From assembly GCF_036669915.1 (NCBI RefSeq), contig NC_089318.1, positions 22,061,558-22,125,557 of the forward strand: a stretch of 64,000 bases of DNA, in the 5' to 3' direction. Origin of the DNA: Pocillopora verrucosa. Taxonomy: Eukaryota > Cnidaria > Anthozoa > Scleractinia > Pocilloporidae. The notes under the pieces were generated by a model, which was not told the origin of the DNA, searched no databases, and saw nothing but the letters and a program-made list of their open reading frames with translations. Each line of letters starts with the position of its first letter. The first letter of the stretch is position 1. The translations under genes and the position numbers were made by a program. This document shows, one piece after another, positions 48,301-60,238 of this stretch.

Positions 48301-48502
48301 TCATATTGACACTGCGGTAACGTGGCTCAACGGAAAATCCTATGTGTTTCTGGGGAGTCAGTACCTCAGGCTAAAGAAAGGGAAACTTCTTCTGGACGGA
48401 AGACGGAGGAACACAGCTCGTAGGTGGATGAAGTGCAGATCCACTACAGGATTTAGCATTGGAGCATTGGCATCTGGACCCTCGAGTTCCAACGATCCGT
48501 GA
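42346..48502 (+). CDS. MMP gene 5: secreted-type matrix metalloproteinase, intact
   Basis: Exons are 42346-42444, 44525-44788, 45566-45806, 46274-46498, 46986-47322 and 48064-48502, phases 0,0,1,1,2, 534 residues. The signal peptide starts [20 protein letters not shown]. The propeptide has switch TSRCGMKD followed by a run of prolines and no convertase site. The catalytic domain has [24 protein letters not shown] and [10 protein letters not shown]; exon 4 is one codon longer than in the other genes (TPDDG). The hinge is long and Thr/Arg/Pro-rich. Hemopexin runs from DLCDSS to WMKCRS, and the C-terminus ends SSSNDP without a hydrophobic anchor, so it should be secreted. Intron 1 (about 2.1 kb) contains a fold-back element and intron 3 a hairpin. 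A relic of its last exon lies at about 57745-57852. Family role: an extracellular Zn-dependent endopeptidase with hemopexin-mediated substrate binding. Confidence 0.93.
43540..43967. mobile_element. Fold-back element in intron 1 of gene 5
   Basis: The outer part GATCCTGCGTAATAAGAATC mirrors the right-end complement GATCACCTTGCGTAGTAAGA. Further in, TAGTTTGTATGGGAA, then GTACCTCACCTCACTTC-like and CTTGTTGTCTGACCG-like segments, mirror each other. Arms are about 190 bases with scattered mismatches, so it is older than the palindrome at 14934. Confidence 0.78.
46120..46153. repeat. Hairpin in intron 3 of gene 5
   Basis: AAAATGCATTGTTCG, loop TTAG, CGAACAGTGCATTTT; 15-base arms with one mismatch. 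Confidence 0.6.
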
Positions 48503-48945
48503 ATGTCATCGCTCAACACTATCTTGTACTTTATATCTTTCTTTCCATGCTCCGATAAGTTCATTGTGTCAGTTAAAAAAATGTTGTTATTCCCATTGCA
48601 ATTTTTTTAGTTATTGTGATAACAACAATATACTTGAATATGAATGATTCTCGACCGGCCTTTTTTTGTGGCTTTATTGACTGTTTCAGGCCAAGACTGT
48701 CTGCTTTGACTTGTCCAATTACAGACACTTGTCATCAGACAGGCTTAATCGGACAGTCAATTTGTTCCAAACTGTTAGAATCCCAAAAATTTGTATCAGG
48801 TATATTAAAGTAAGTGCAATTTAAAATCAATGCTGGCGTTTGAAATCTTTCACCAGTAGGATAAAAAGAGTTCTTATTCACGAAGGTTCGAGAATCAACC
48901 AGTGTAGTCATACTGCTCGTATTATTGATGTTGCCATTTTAAAGA

Positions 48946-48951
48946 AATAAA
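48946..48951 (+). terminator. Candidate polyadenylation signal of MMP gene 5
   Basis: AATAAA about 445 bases past the stop. The segment and its AATAAA are kept in the duplicated copy near 58149, together with the relic of the last exon of gene 5. Positional evidence only. Confidence 0.4.
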
Positions 48952-50992
48952 AAAATTTTAATTATAACGCGATGATGTTATAGTTCTATAAATATACAAC
49001 TGATAAACCATTAGTCAGCGATAAGACTTGCCACAAAGTTAACCTGAAGTGTCGTTTAGCTTATATTTACCAACATCCTCCGACAAGGGGCTAACATTCG
49101 ATCGACTCGTCGGATTTTCAAAGTTCGTTTATGGTGGTTTCAGCCGCCGTAACCAAAAACCACCTAAACGTTTTATTTGGCGCAACGCAACTGCTCCTTT
49201 TGAAACCAGTTGCCTCGTTAGTTTTCTTAGTCTCTGACAATTTAATTCATATAAGTTCTAAGTGCTCAAAGAAATTAGATCAATGGCTTGTCATGTGATA
49301 AACTATTTATACTGCCCATAATCTCGAGCCTTGCAAATATTGTTTCATTTCCCTTTCAGAGATCGGGCAAGTCTGGCGCTCAAACACGTTTGCTGCTAGA
49401 TGAAATCATTAGCTTCCGATCCCTCTATTTTTGCTCATTCATTTATTTATTTATCGATTTATTTTTGATCTCCATCATTTCTGTTTGGCTTAATGGACTT
49501 TATGTCATCGGTATAACAATTAATCTCAGACAAGGGTCAATTGTATCTCTCAGCCGTTGAGTTGTATCATAAGAATCCTTGAAAAATCAAAGAAAACAAA
49601 CATTAAGACTTAACTCTGAGAGTGAATGATTTTAGTGTTGGCGGTTGTGCAATTAATGGTTTAACTATTTGATTCCCAATAACTGATTAGTAAGTCTTCA
49701 TTCTGTATTATTTTGCATGTATTACATTTAATTCGTTGTAAACCAGGGAAGAGAAATTGGCGTTACATCCAGATGACACCATAAAGTTCATAACACTGTC
49801 TCTTATTATGTATTGATGTCTCGACAAGGCTGGTAACAACAAGACGAGACAGGGTGAGGCAGAATTTTCTTCCCTTTGTTTGGGCTGTCAATCGAATCAA
49901 GAGGGATAATGATGCGACCAAAGAATATTTAAAAATGCAATTAAGTCTCTCACGTGGGGATATTGTTTGCTTCTCACGCTTCTTGAGTGGGTAATCATGG
50001 TCATCTCGGCATCTTGACAAACGAAAAGAACAAAACAAACAAACTCCATATTTGTACATGTACAAAATCCGAAGTTGGGATATGGTTAGGGAAGAAAAAG
50101 TTGTCGCTTCCGCCGGGACGCTTACAGCTGTGCGAGGTAGAATATTTTATTTTAGAAATAATCTAACCTACGTGTCGATGACACAGCAGAAAAAACTAAA
50201 ATATTCTAGCAATATCTATCCACGAACGTCAATCGACCTCATACTTAGGAAAAACCGGAAGGATATTTAATCACGATGGTCTGTAATGTAAGGCGATTGA
50301 CAACCAAAAAATAGGGGAAACCTGCCAAGAAAGCGAAATCTTTGCATTTGCCCTTGTTGAATACTGTCCACTCCCTGCGCTTGCTCCTATTTGCATGTAT
50401 AAATCTGGTACAAAAGTACAAAACCTAACACATTCGCGAATTCTCTGTGTCGTATTTTGTGGAGCATTCCAACACGGAATCGTAATGTCTCAGTGTGGTT
50501 TGAATCGTCCGGGGGGGGGAGGGTAGGGGAGGGGAGGGGGCAGGGATATTTTCTTTGTACCATGCCAACAGTTTCGATTCAATTACTCTTTGAACTCGTG
50601 TGACTCTCTTGTTAACGTGCACACTGGCTACAGCTTAAGATTATGTCTTAAAATCACAGCCTTTGTCGGAACCAAACAGGACAAACAACTACGATCGATC
50701 TGCTGTTTTAGACTAATAATGTCTTTATTACTAAAAAAAACTACATGTAAATATAATCTAATGTACAGGATGAATTGAAATTCTTGAAATCATTCCAGTT
50801 TTGAATGACATAATGTAAATTTAAGCCCCATCCTTCCCCCCCCCCTCCCCTCCCCTTTCGATATTGGCAGTTCGGCGCGTGATCATCCATGAACTTGGTA
50901 AGGAAAGGTCATGAAATCAATATGAGCGGTGAGGCCGAACTACGTGAAAAGGTGTGTGTCAGACACCCACGCCGCTACCGTACTTAGTTTTC

Positions 50993-50999
50993 TATAAAA
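50993..50999 (+). promoter_or_regulatory. TATA box of MMP gene 6
   Basis: TATAAAA lies 85-91 bases before the start codon of gene 6. The same motif and flank (CTATAAAACCTGTCC) are conserved in the duplicated gene 7 promoter at 60148-60154. Confidence 0.6.
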
Positions 51000-51083
51000 C
51001 CTGTCCGAGCTCACTTTGGCGATGCAATCGAAAGCAGACAAAGCTGTGTACGGACGAGTTGCTCAGATTCGTCTATGTTCGAG

Positions 51084-54000
51084 ATGAAGAACTTTTTAGT
51101 CTTGGTAGTAATTCTCGCTCTTGTGAGTTGCGTCCTAAACCGCCCCATTCGTCGACAGCGAGGTCGTGGAAAGAAGAATATGATGAATTGGGTAAGAAGG
51201 AAGGAACATGTATACAACTGAATTTTGAGAAGATTTCTTTACCTCATATAATTGTGAGCTGTAAGAGGCTAGCATGCCCGACCATCAAGAAACGAAATGT
51301 AGAGATATCAAATTTGAAGGGAACATAAATACTGAGTGTTTTATTTGAATGGTCGGCTACCTGATATTACAATATTCATAATACATGTAGTCTGAAAGGG
51401 TGAAACATAAATTATTGAGTCAATAACAGTAATCGAAGTGGAACTTGCGAACGAGGCGCCTAAAAATTCTTTTTCGGCTGTCGTCCAAAATAAATGTAGC
51501 TTAGATAGAGTATCACAAAGTTTCGGCAGTGCAATAGTTTGAACTTCAACGAGAAAAATCTCGCGAAACATAAACCACTTGATTCTTTACACGCTTTTTA
51601 TTAAATTCAGATTTGCGCTCTAACCAAATGTGTCTATTTCTTTTTAGGTAAAGAAATACATGAATAAGTATGGCTACCTCAATTCAAGTGAAATGGCCTT
51701 GGTAAAAGATGAAAATTCTCCCATGTTTAAAAAAGCAATGATGAGGCTCCAACGATTTGGACATGTTCCAATGACAGGAAATATCGATACAGAAACAATG
51801 AAGTTACTCAACAAGTCAAGATGTGGAGTGCAGGACCCAGACCTAACAGGAATAACTAAAAGAAATGTGGGAGAATTCAATTTGCAGGGAAGCATTTGGA
51901 GGAAGAAGGTAATATTATATGAAGGGTGTTTCATGGCTGGTCATGTAAACGGGTGAGATGAAACGAATCTTGTGTTGTAAATTCCGTAAAGATATATATA
52001 TATATATAGATGCTTTTAGGAAAAAAAATCAATATATAAATAATGAATGAGGAGTGATTGCTTGCGAAATGCCCATAGCCCATACTTTCCAATTTCCGGG
52101 CAACTAACTTAAACGAGAAACAAATTTTCTAGCGATTTTAAAACGAACGGGCTGCACATGATAGCACTGGTGTGTCTCGTTTAACAAACTCAAGCATTAT
52201 CAGATATTTTTTAGGTAACCTTTCTATATAATCAATATAGCATATTTGTGATATTCTTACCATTGAAAGCAAAACTGTCAGCCGCATTCACGATTTCAAA
52301 AGCTTGTTTATTGGCAAAAAAAATGTAAACTGTTCTTCCTACTTAGTAATCTGGTATAGTATGGATTGGTATCTTTCTGATTTAATAAATATTATCTTGG
52401 AGTAAAGCAGAGAAATTGGCGCCACATCTAAATAACACGTCCTACCTCATGAGTTAGCTTGTTCTTACTACTAGCCCAATTGTTGCCCAATGGATATCAC
52501 GAGGAGATGTTACATCTCAATCATTTCTGGTAATTTCAAGCAACATCTTTTTTAAACAGTATTCGATACAGTATTTGATACAGTATTTGATACATGGGTT
52601 CTCGAGAATTTAGAATCCATTATAAGAAGCATTCCCCGTGCGTAAATCGAACAATTGAATAATTCAGGATTTAATAATGAATCGTTTCTTATCTTTTCTT
52701 GCTTGTTATCGTTGTAGGATCTGACCTATAGAATCGACAATTTCGCAAACGACCCAATACCTCCAGAGACACAGAGACAGATATTCCGTAAAGCTTTAGA
52801 CTTGTGGCAATCTGCTTCAACATTACGATTCACAGAGGTACCGAAATCGGATGATGCGGACATCATTATAAGTTACGACATCAGGGATCATGGTGACGGA
52901 TTCCCATTTGACGGACCTGGTGGGACACTGGCTCATGCATTCTTCCCATCCAACAATCGAGGTCAGGTGCATTCCAGGGGGGGGGGGGGGGGGGAGAGAG
53001 AATGTGTAAAAGTAGAAAAGTGATTAATTTAGACGTGAATAGGTTTAATCAGAGGGTTTAAAATTTGCAGCAGTCGAAAGACTATTTCTGAGTTAGTTCG
53101 GAGATTTTGTGGACATTTCGCTTTGATCTTTTTGCACGATAGTAATGTGAGGACACTTTTGAGCAGTTTGATAGAAATAAAGGACAGGTCACTATCTATC
53201 ACGTGGGTGGGGTAAGGAGAATTTTAGGGATCACATAGTTTTCACGGAGAACGGAGGTGGGGTCAGTCGTCGCTAACTGACTATAAATGGGTAGGGGGTA
53301 TAGAAAATTGACTACTGATGGGGGGAGGGATCATTATAGTAGTGCAGAGCCTTTGGAGGATCAGGTAAATGTTAAAGTGACAACAAAAATCCACCGACCC
53401 CTGAGAGATAAATAATGGCCGATTTTTAAGAAGTACGTTGAGGTCATGAGGACTTAAAGAGATTGTTGTGACGGAAATGTCTTGTGTAGCTCTTGCTACT
53501 TTATTTTTTAATATGAATTTTCCAAACTAATTAAATTGCTGTTAATTCCAGTCAATTAATTTATGAGTGCTGTAAAACAGTCCCAATGTGCTGCAGTTTT
53601 CTGATGACACTACTTTTTACATTAAGGTCTATCTGGTGACGCGCACTTTGATGACGATGAAGTCTTCACCACAGGGACACCTCGAGGCATCAACCTCGAC
53701 TGGGTAGCTGTTCACGAGTTTGGGCACAGTCTGGGTCTGGCTCATTCAGACGTACGGGAAGCTATTATGTATCCATTTTACACGGGTTATGTCCCGGATA
53801 TTCAGCTCAACAGAGACGATGTTTTGGGTATTCAGGAATTGTATGGAGGTAAGTTTTCTTTATTTATTGTTTTGTTGATGTGATTTTTTTTTATAAGAAT
53901 TCTATAATGAACTTTTATGTTTGAAATGAAAAATGAAAAAGGGAAATAGAAGATTAGTAACCGCCATTTCTTGTTAATCAGCTCCAATAGTGGCCACAAC

Positions 54001-55180
54001 GCAAACGCCAACCACCACAGAATCCCCATCTACAACGGAATCACCAACCTCCACAGGGACCTCCACAGGGATACCAACAACAACAGAACAGTCAACTACC
54101 ACCGAGCCACCAGTTACTTCAGAGCTACCTACTACCACAGAGTTGCCAATAACTACAGGATCCACAAGTACCACAGAAATACCAATTACCACAAAACAAC
54201 CTCAACACCCTGCATGCTCACCAGGAACTCGCTACGACGCTGTGTTTAGTGGTGACAAATTGACGTATTTCTTTTCAGGAAATCAGTTTTGGACAGTTAA
54301 CAACTCATTAGAGAAAAGTGATCCTTACAAAATCACAGACTTCTGGAGTGATGTTCAATGTCCATTGGATGCAGCTTTTCGCAATGAAAACGGGAATATT
54401 GTATTTTTCAAAGGAGGAAGGTAATGGATTTTATTTCAGCAAAGGAAAATCATTTGAAAGTCATTCGTCCAATAATTTTTTTTCAGTAATTTATTGATAC
54501 ATTGGTTCGTTCATTTCTCCATTAATTCACTCTCTTATTTGTTGGTTTTTTTTTCACTTTTTGCCATGAACAATTGCCATTCTTATTTTTAGTACTCCAT
54601 TTATTAATTTACATATATATGTATGTATGTATGCATTTTAAAGAGTTTATTGTGTAACCGCATATAGCGCCACCACCCGGTTTAAGAATTCAACCTTTTC
54701 CAAACCAGTTCAGTTACATGCGTTTGAGAGTACTTGAATTCACAAAAAGGCCCCTTATCTAATGGCAATCCGGGATACTTACACTTTGCATTGGCTCTTT
54801 GCTGTAGATACTGGGAGTACAGAGACAACAATGTCCTTCTCACTACCGGATTGATTCGCAGGCGGTACAGATTGCGTCGTTTCGCACGCAACATGGACGC
54901 GGCTTTCACCTCCAGAAATGTGACCCATTTTATCAGAGGGTCAAAATACTGGCGCCTCAGTAGTAACCGAAATAGATGGAATTCCCCGAGGACTATTAGG
55001 TCACGACGATTGCGAAATGCTGACGCAGCAACGACTTGGATCAACAACAACAGAATTTACGTCTTCAAGGGAGACTCTTACTACAGGCTCGGAAAAGTGA
55101 ACAGAGGCGAGCGGTATCCTCAATCAATAGCAACCAGGTGGATGAGGTGTGATGGAGGTGTTGGTGCGACTGAACCTTAA
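51084..55180 (+). CDS. MMP gene 6: secreted-type MMP with mucin-like hinge, intact
   Basis: Exons are 51084-51191, 51648-51908, 52718-52961, 53627-53848, 53982-54420 and 54808-55180, phases 0,0,1,1,2, 548 residues. The signal peptide starts [18 protein letters not shown] and is followed at once by a basic stretch RRQRGRGKK. The propeptide has switch KSRCGVQD and no convertase site at its C-terminal end. The catalytic domain has [24 protein letters not shown] and [10 protein letters not shown]. Exon 5 encodes about 70 residues of Thr/Ser/Pro/Glu repeats (TTES, TSTG, TTTE), a probable O-glycosylated mucin-like linker and the longest hinge in the cluster. Hemopexin starts at [12 protein letters not shown] and ends WMRCDG with a short tail ending ATEP, so there is no membrane anchor. 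Exon 3 uses donor GTCAGG. It is the parent-like copy of gene 7. Confidence 0.93.
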
Positions 55181-57370
55181 GAAGAAGGCCACAATAATGA
55201 GTGGCCACAATAATGCTCCGTAAAGAATAATCGTGGATTGTCGTATAGAAAAGCCTCTTTGACCAGTAAACACTCACTAACGGGTCGTCAGTAAATGGCG
55301 CGTCACTTTTGCTCAATTAGATTTAGCTCGCTAATCCTTTAAATCTTAAGAACGCATGATTATCTAACGGTTTATTCTCAGAATATTATGAGGGCAACGT
55401 CCAGCTTCTTTCGCGAATATAAATGCAATATCCAGCGAACCTACGATGGAAATAATCCACGTCATAAGTTGAGTATGTTTGACAACAAGAAAGGAGTATT
55501 ACGGACACAAAATTGACAATTGTATCGTAGTCAAATGACAAATAAAATGACAACAAGCAGTCATTTTTAGATAAGTTTGTAATTTGTCCAAAGTTAGTGT
55601 AAAGAAACCTCCGCCGTTTGTCTCTAAATTTCTCATCTTGATATCGCGGGAGACAAGCCACTTTCTTCGCTTATTTCCTTCATGGATAATACAATATTGA
55701 AATCAAAGATTACGAAACGTAAAATTCTTCTGAAAGATGTTGATTTCAGCCGGAAATCACGCAGTCCACTCTTATAGAACACTCGGCCAATTTTTTTGCT
55801 CCCTGGCCGCACGAAGCATCAATGATGAGCGTGCTCCGCGACGTCATTAAAGATCCCCGACTGGTCCTGTCTTAAACAGTAAGGTGGCTTAGTCGTTCGG
55901 TTGTCGGAAAATCTCCGGTAGTACTCAGCCAAATCACCTTGCCTTGATGTTTTGAGATTAAGAAAAAAAAAAAGGAAAAAAATAGAAGAAAAGAAACAAA
56001 GTCGGAGGACCAGTCACTCGCTACCCGATGTTGGTATCTATGCTTGCCTCTTTGCTGCGGTTAAAACACGCGCACATAGGGTACATATAGCGGAACTGCC
56101 GAGAGAGAAAATTGATGCAAGAGGTTAATTCCGTCCACCATTGCACGCGTGTCACGAACGTTTTCTTTCGAAGTTTCCATTCCATTTCAGAAAGCTACAT
56201 GGCTGTTCTCACCTAATTTTTAGCCCCACTTTGTTGTTTTCATTCCGTTTCATTCTTGTCCAACTTTGAAAATCTTCGCTCCAGCCCTGTTTATTATTAC
56301 CTACTAAGTATTTTTATATCCTACCATGTTGATATTTGGATCGCCCAATCATGTAAACCGAGGCAAGATATCGACGCTTATCTCTTGGAACTTGACACGC
56401 GATTTGCTCGAAAAATTTTTACGAGATTATTTTGTTTCCAAACTGAACTTTCTTCTATGATAAGTGTAAATTATCTCAATGAAACCTGGTTGAGAATGAG
56501 ACAAAAGCAAATAGTCATGAGGATTCCAGTGACTTGACGTCAAATATCATGCTTGATTCAGCTCGAGACGGAGTTGAGCTTGATTTCCACTCTTGTCGAA
56601 ACAGGCAGGCAGTGTTAAAATCACCGCAAAATAGTAAATTGCAATCAATCTTTTCTGCATGAGTGGGCCCTTACTACCTTGTATCTGTTGTATTCAATGT
56701 GCATAAAACTGGTTTACAAACTCTTGAAATTGGTAAGTGAACATTTCCTTGTGATGTCAGCACATCATCCAAAAAGAAGATTCTCTTACGCATTTCTATC
56801 TACGAGAATTATTCCGTTCTCAGCTGATGTAACACCCGATTCTCTTGAGAATTAGTTTATGTAGGAATGCACCGCAGTAAGAAAGAGGGAATGTCGAGTG
56901 ACATGTTAAGGAGTGGCGATGTACTAACGTGGTTAAGTCAGCTCTACAACAGCGGAAATCCAATTTTAATGGGAAGTCAACTACGTGCAGTACGGATCGA
57001 GTTTGATATCATCTCATTAATCAATCGTCTCTCGAAATATCAGTTTCTTCAGCATATAAAATAGGACATATAAACTGGGGCGGATAAAACTACAACTTTC
57101 GCGATTTTACAAAAGGCAAATTAAAAGGCAATCAACGAAAGCCTAGTTGTGTTAACATTTTTTGCCAGATACAGACAGCTTCTTGAAAATGTGTCTCGAA
57201 GGATCCTCAACAAGGGATATACTTGTCGCGCCGGTGAAGTACTGTACTTGAGTTGTTCCGTCATGTGATACCTAGAGAAATTATCTATTGCTAGAGATGT
57301 AAAAAAAGAGTTGCCTCATTCATCCAAAAATTTGTGTAGATTAACTGATTTGTTGAAACTTTGTTTAAAG
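55181..57370. other. Spacer between gene 6 and the duplicated block
   Basis: About 2.2 kb, single-copy within the window. No gene, intact element or clear regulatory motif beyond the candidate gene 6 polyadenylation signal. Confidence 0.5.
55541..55546 (+). terminator. Candidate polyadenylation signal of MMP gene 6
   Basis: AATAAA about 360 bases past the stop codon. Nearest canonical hexamer on the coding strand; positional evidence only. Confidence 0.38.
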
Positions 57371-58300
57371 AGTATGAACCGTGTGTTATTTCCCAAGGCA
57401 CTCAGCTAACTTAAACTCGTACGTGACGGAAAGTATCTTCGTACGCAAGTAGAGTCTGTTCTTTAAAATGATATGGATAAGTATGATTCCTTGGAGCCTA
57501 CCGACCCACAATGTCACGGCTTATTCCAATTTCCGTAATAGCAAGTGATTTGAAGCAATCCTACCCCTCTCCACTGGATGGGATGCTGGTCCATCACAAT
57601 CCATCCCACTCCCCCCTCCCCCAAACATTTCATCGGCTTTCCCAGGCAGATTACTGTTACCCATTTAAACTCCTGGGTCAAGATAGCCCCACGAAAGAAA
57701 AGTGTCCTGTCCAGGAACATAGCACAATGCTACAATTCCAAGGAGGAGACGGGAGGAATACAGCTCTTAAGTAGATGAAGTGCAGATCCACTACAGGACA
57801 TAGCATTGGGGCATTGGCATCCAGACACTTGAGTTTCAACGATCCGTGAATGTTTCTGTGCTCCCGAAATTTTCATTCTGTCAGTTGAAGAATGCTCTAT
57901 TCTCTTTTACATTTTATTAGTTATTGTGTCAACAACAAAATGCTCGGATATGGATCGAAATTGTTAGAATCCCAAAATTCATATCAGGCATTTAAAAGAA
58001 GTGCAATTCAAAGTCAATGCTTGCGTTTTAAATGGAAGGAAAATCAAATCTTTCTCGAGGAGGATTAAAAAGGTTCTTACTCACGAAGGTTCGAGAATCA
58101 GCCAGTGTAGTCATACTGCTCGTAATATTGAGGTTGCCATTTTAAAGGAATAAAAAATGTTTCTAATTGTTTTGTTGTAACACGATAATGTTACAGTATT
58201 ATAAATATACAACTGATAAACCATTAGTCAGCAATAAGACTTGCCACAAAGTTGACCTGAAGTGTTGTTTAGGTTATTCTTAGTGCTCAGGGCAATTAGA
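57371..58300 (+). pseudogene. Duplicated 3' end of MMP gene 5, with truncated last exon
   Basis: From 57371 the sequence repeats intron 5 and the 3' end of gene 5 (copy 1 begins at 47597). About 440 bases present in copy 1 are missing here, including the acceptor and most of exon 6. What survives, about 57745-57852, matches the last 100 or so coding bases of gene 5, including the CGATCCGTGA end. It contains AAGTAGATGAAGTG where gene 5 has AGGTGGATGAAGTG, a stop codon in place of the conserved Trp. No upstream gene 5 exons accompany it, so it is a dead relic that marks the duplication boundary. Confidence 0.85.
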
Positions 58301-60147
58301 TCAATGGGCTGTCATGCGCTAAATTGTTTATATTTCCCAAAATCTCGAGTGTTGCAATTATTGTGTTATTTCCCTTTCACAGATCGAGTTAGTCTGGCAC
58401 TCAAATGCGTGTGCTGCTAGATAAAATTATTAGCTTCTGATCCCTCTTTTTTGCTCATTCATTTATTAATTAATTAATTAATTAATTTTTTATCTCTACC
58501 ATTTCTGTGTGGCTTAATCGACGTTATGTCGTCGGTGTAACAATTCATCTTAGACAAGGGTCAGTTGAGTCTCCCAGCTGTAGAGGTTTATCATAAGGAT
58601 CCTTTAAAAAATCATAGCGAATAAAGAGCAATTTCAAAAACCTAAGTAAGGAAATCTGGAAATATATCTAAGTAAAATATATGATAGTGATGAAAAGTTT
58701 TATCCGAGCTCAACTCTGAGAGTGAACGATGTTAGTGTTGGTGGTTGTGCAATTAATGGTTTTAACTATTTAATTCCCAATAAGTGATTAGTAAGTCTTC
58801 GTTCTGTATTATTTTGCATGCATTACATTTAATTCGTTGTAAAGCAGTGAAGAGAGATTGGCGTTACATCCAGATGACACCATAAAGTTCACAACCCTGC
58901 CTCTTCTCCTCACCTGTTTGCAAGATTATGTATTGATGTCTCTTTAAGGTAGGTAACAACAGTGCGAGGCAGAATTTCCGTCTCTTTGTTTGGGCTGTCA
59001 ATCGAATCAAGAGGGATAATGATGCGACCAAACGGAAAATTTAAAAATGCAGAAAAGTCTCTCTCGAGCGAATATTGATCGCCTCTTAGGTGCCGTAAGT
59101 GCGTAATTATGGTCAACTTAACACCATAACAAAAAAAAAGAACAAAACAAACAAACTCCACATTTGTACATATTCAAAACAGCTGTGCGCAGTAGAATAT
59201 TTATTGTTTTCTCACGTGCTTTAAGTGCGTAATCATGGTCAACTTGACATCATAACAAACAAAAAGAACAAAACAAACAAACCTCATGTTTGTACATATT
59301 CAAAACAGCTGTGCGAGATATAATATTTTATTTTAGAAATAATCCAGCCTACGAGTCGATGACACAGCAGAAGAAACTGAAATATTCCAGCAATATCTAT
59401 ACACGAACGTCAATCAACCTCATACTTAGGTAGAAGTGGAGGGATGTTTAATCACGCAGGTTTGTAATGTAAGGCGATTGACAACCAAAAAATAGGAGAA
59501 GCCTGCCAAGAAAGCGAAATCTTTGCATTTTCTCTAATTAAATACTGTCCACTCCCTCCGTTCCACTCCCTACGTTTGCTCCTATTGGCATGTATAAATC
59601 TGGTATAAAACCTAACACATTCGCGATTTCTCTGTGTCGTATTTTGTGAAGCATTCCAACACTTAATCGTAGTGTCGGTGGTTTGAATCGTCCCAGGGCG
59701 ACATGGATACTTTTCTTTGCACCATGCCAACAGTTTCAGTCACTCTTTCAAATTATGCAACTCTTATTAACATCCACACTAGCTACAGCTTAGGGTCATG
59801 TCTTAAAATCATAGCCTTTTTCAGAACCAAACAAGAAAACAGCTAAGATCGTTCTGCTGTTTTAGACCAAAATTATCTTTATTACTTAAAATACTTATGG
59901 CTTTCTCAAAATACACATAACTTACTTAAAATACACATATAATCTAATGTACAAGATCGATTGAAATTTTTGAAATCATTCTATTTTTGAATGATATAAT
60001 GTAATGTTAAGCTCTTCCCCTTCGATATTGGCAAGGAGAGGTCATGAACTCGGGAAGGAAAGGTCATGAAATCAATGTTAGCGGTACGGCCGAACTAAGT
60101 GGAAAGGAGTGTGTCATACACCCACGCAACTACCGTCCATAGTTTGC
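58301..60147. other. Duplicated spacer before MMP gene 7
   Basis: Counterpart of about 49260-50990. It includes (TTAA)n near 58465-58490 and the local 115-base tandem duplication near 59090-59325. No gene. Confidence 0.55.
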
Positions 60148-60154
60148 TATAAAA
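60148..60154 (+). promoter_or_regulatory. TATA box of MMP gene 7
   Basis: TATAAAA 85-91 bases before the gene 7 start codon, at the same spacing as in gene 6. The promoter survived the duplication, so this pseudogene could still be transcribed. Confidence 0.55.
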
Positions 60155-60238
60155 CCTGTCCATGCTTACTTTGCCGATGTAATCGAAAGCAGACAAAGCT
60201 GTCTACGGACGAGTTGCTTAGATTCGTCTATGTTCGAG

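Larger units (their letters stand above)
48503..51083. other. Spacer between MMP genes 5 and 6
   Basis: Non-coding. It belongs to the duplicated block, so its alignment with 57850-60238 shows what is conserved: the AATAAA region, the region near 49900-50250 and the gene 6 promoter. Confidence 0.55.
47597..54807 (+). repeat. Segmental duplication, copy 1 (end of gene 5 through gene 6)
   Basis: Direct repeat partner of 57371-64000. It begins in intron 5 of gene 5 and covers its last exon, the intergenic spacer and gene 6 up to its last exon or beyond. Similarity extends through introns and spacer, not just exons, which indicates a block duplication rather than selection. The offset falls from 9774 bases at the left end to 9155 at the start codons, then 9210 at exon 5, showing several indels between copies. 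Confidence 0.9.

Noticed and set aside
54000..54192. Antisense Val-rich open frame opposite the gene 6 hinge
   Set aside because: It is the mirror of Thr/Ser codon repeats; a similar shadow occurs opposite gene 7.
48946..58160. AATAAA motifs as proof of transcript ends
   Set aside because: The hexamer is frequent by chance in AT-rich DNA, so these are reported only as candidates.
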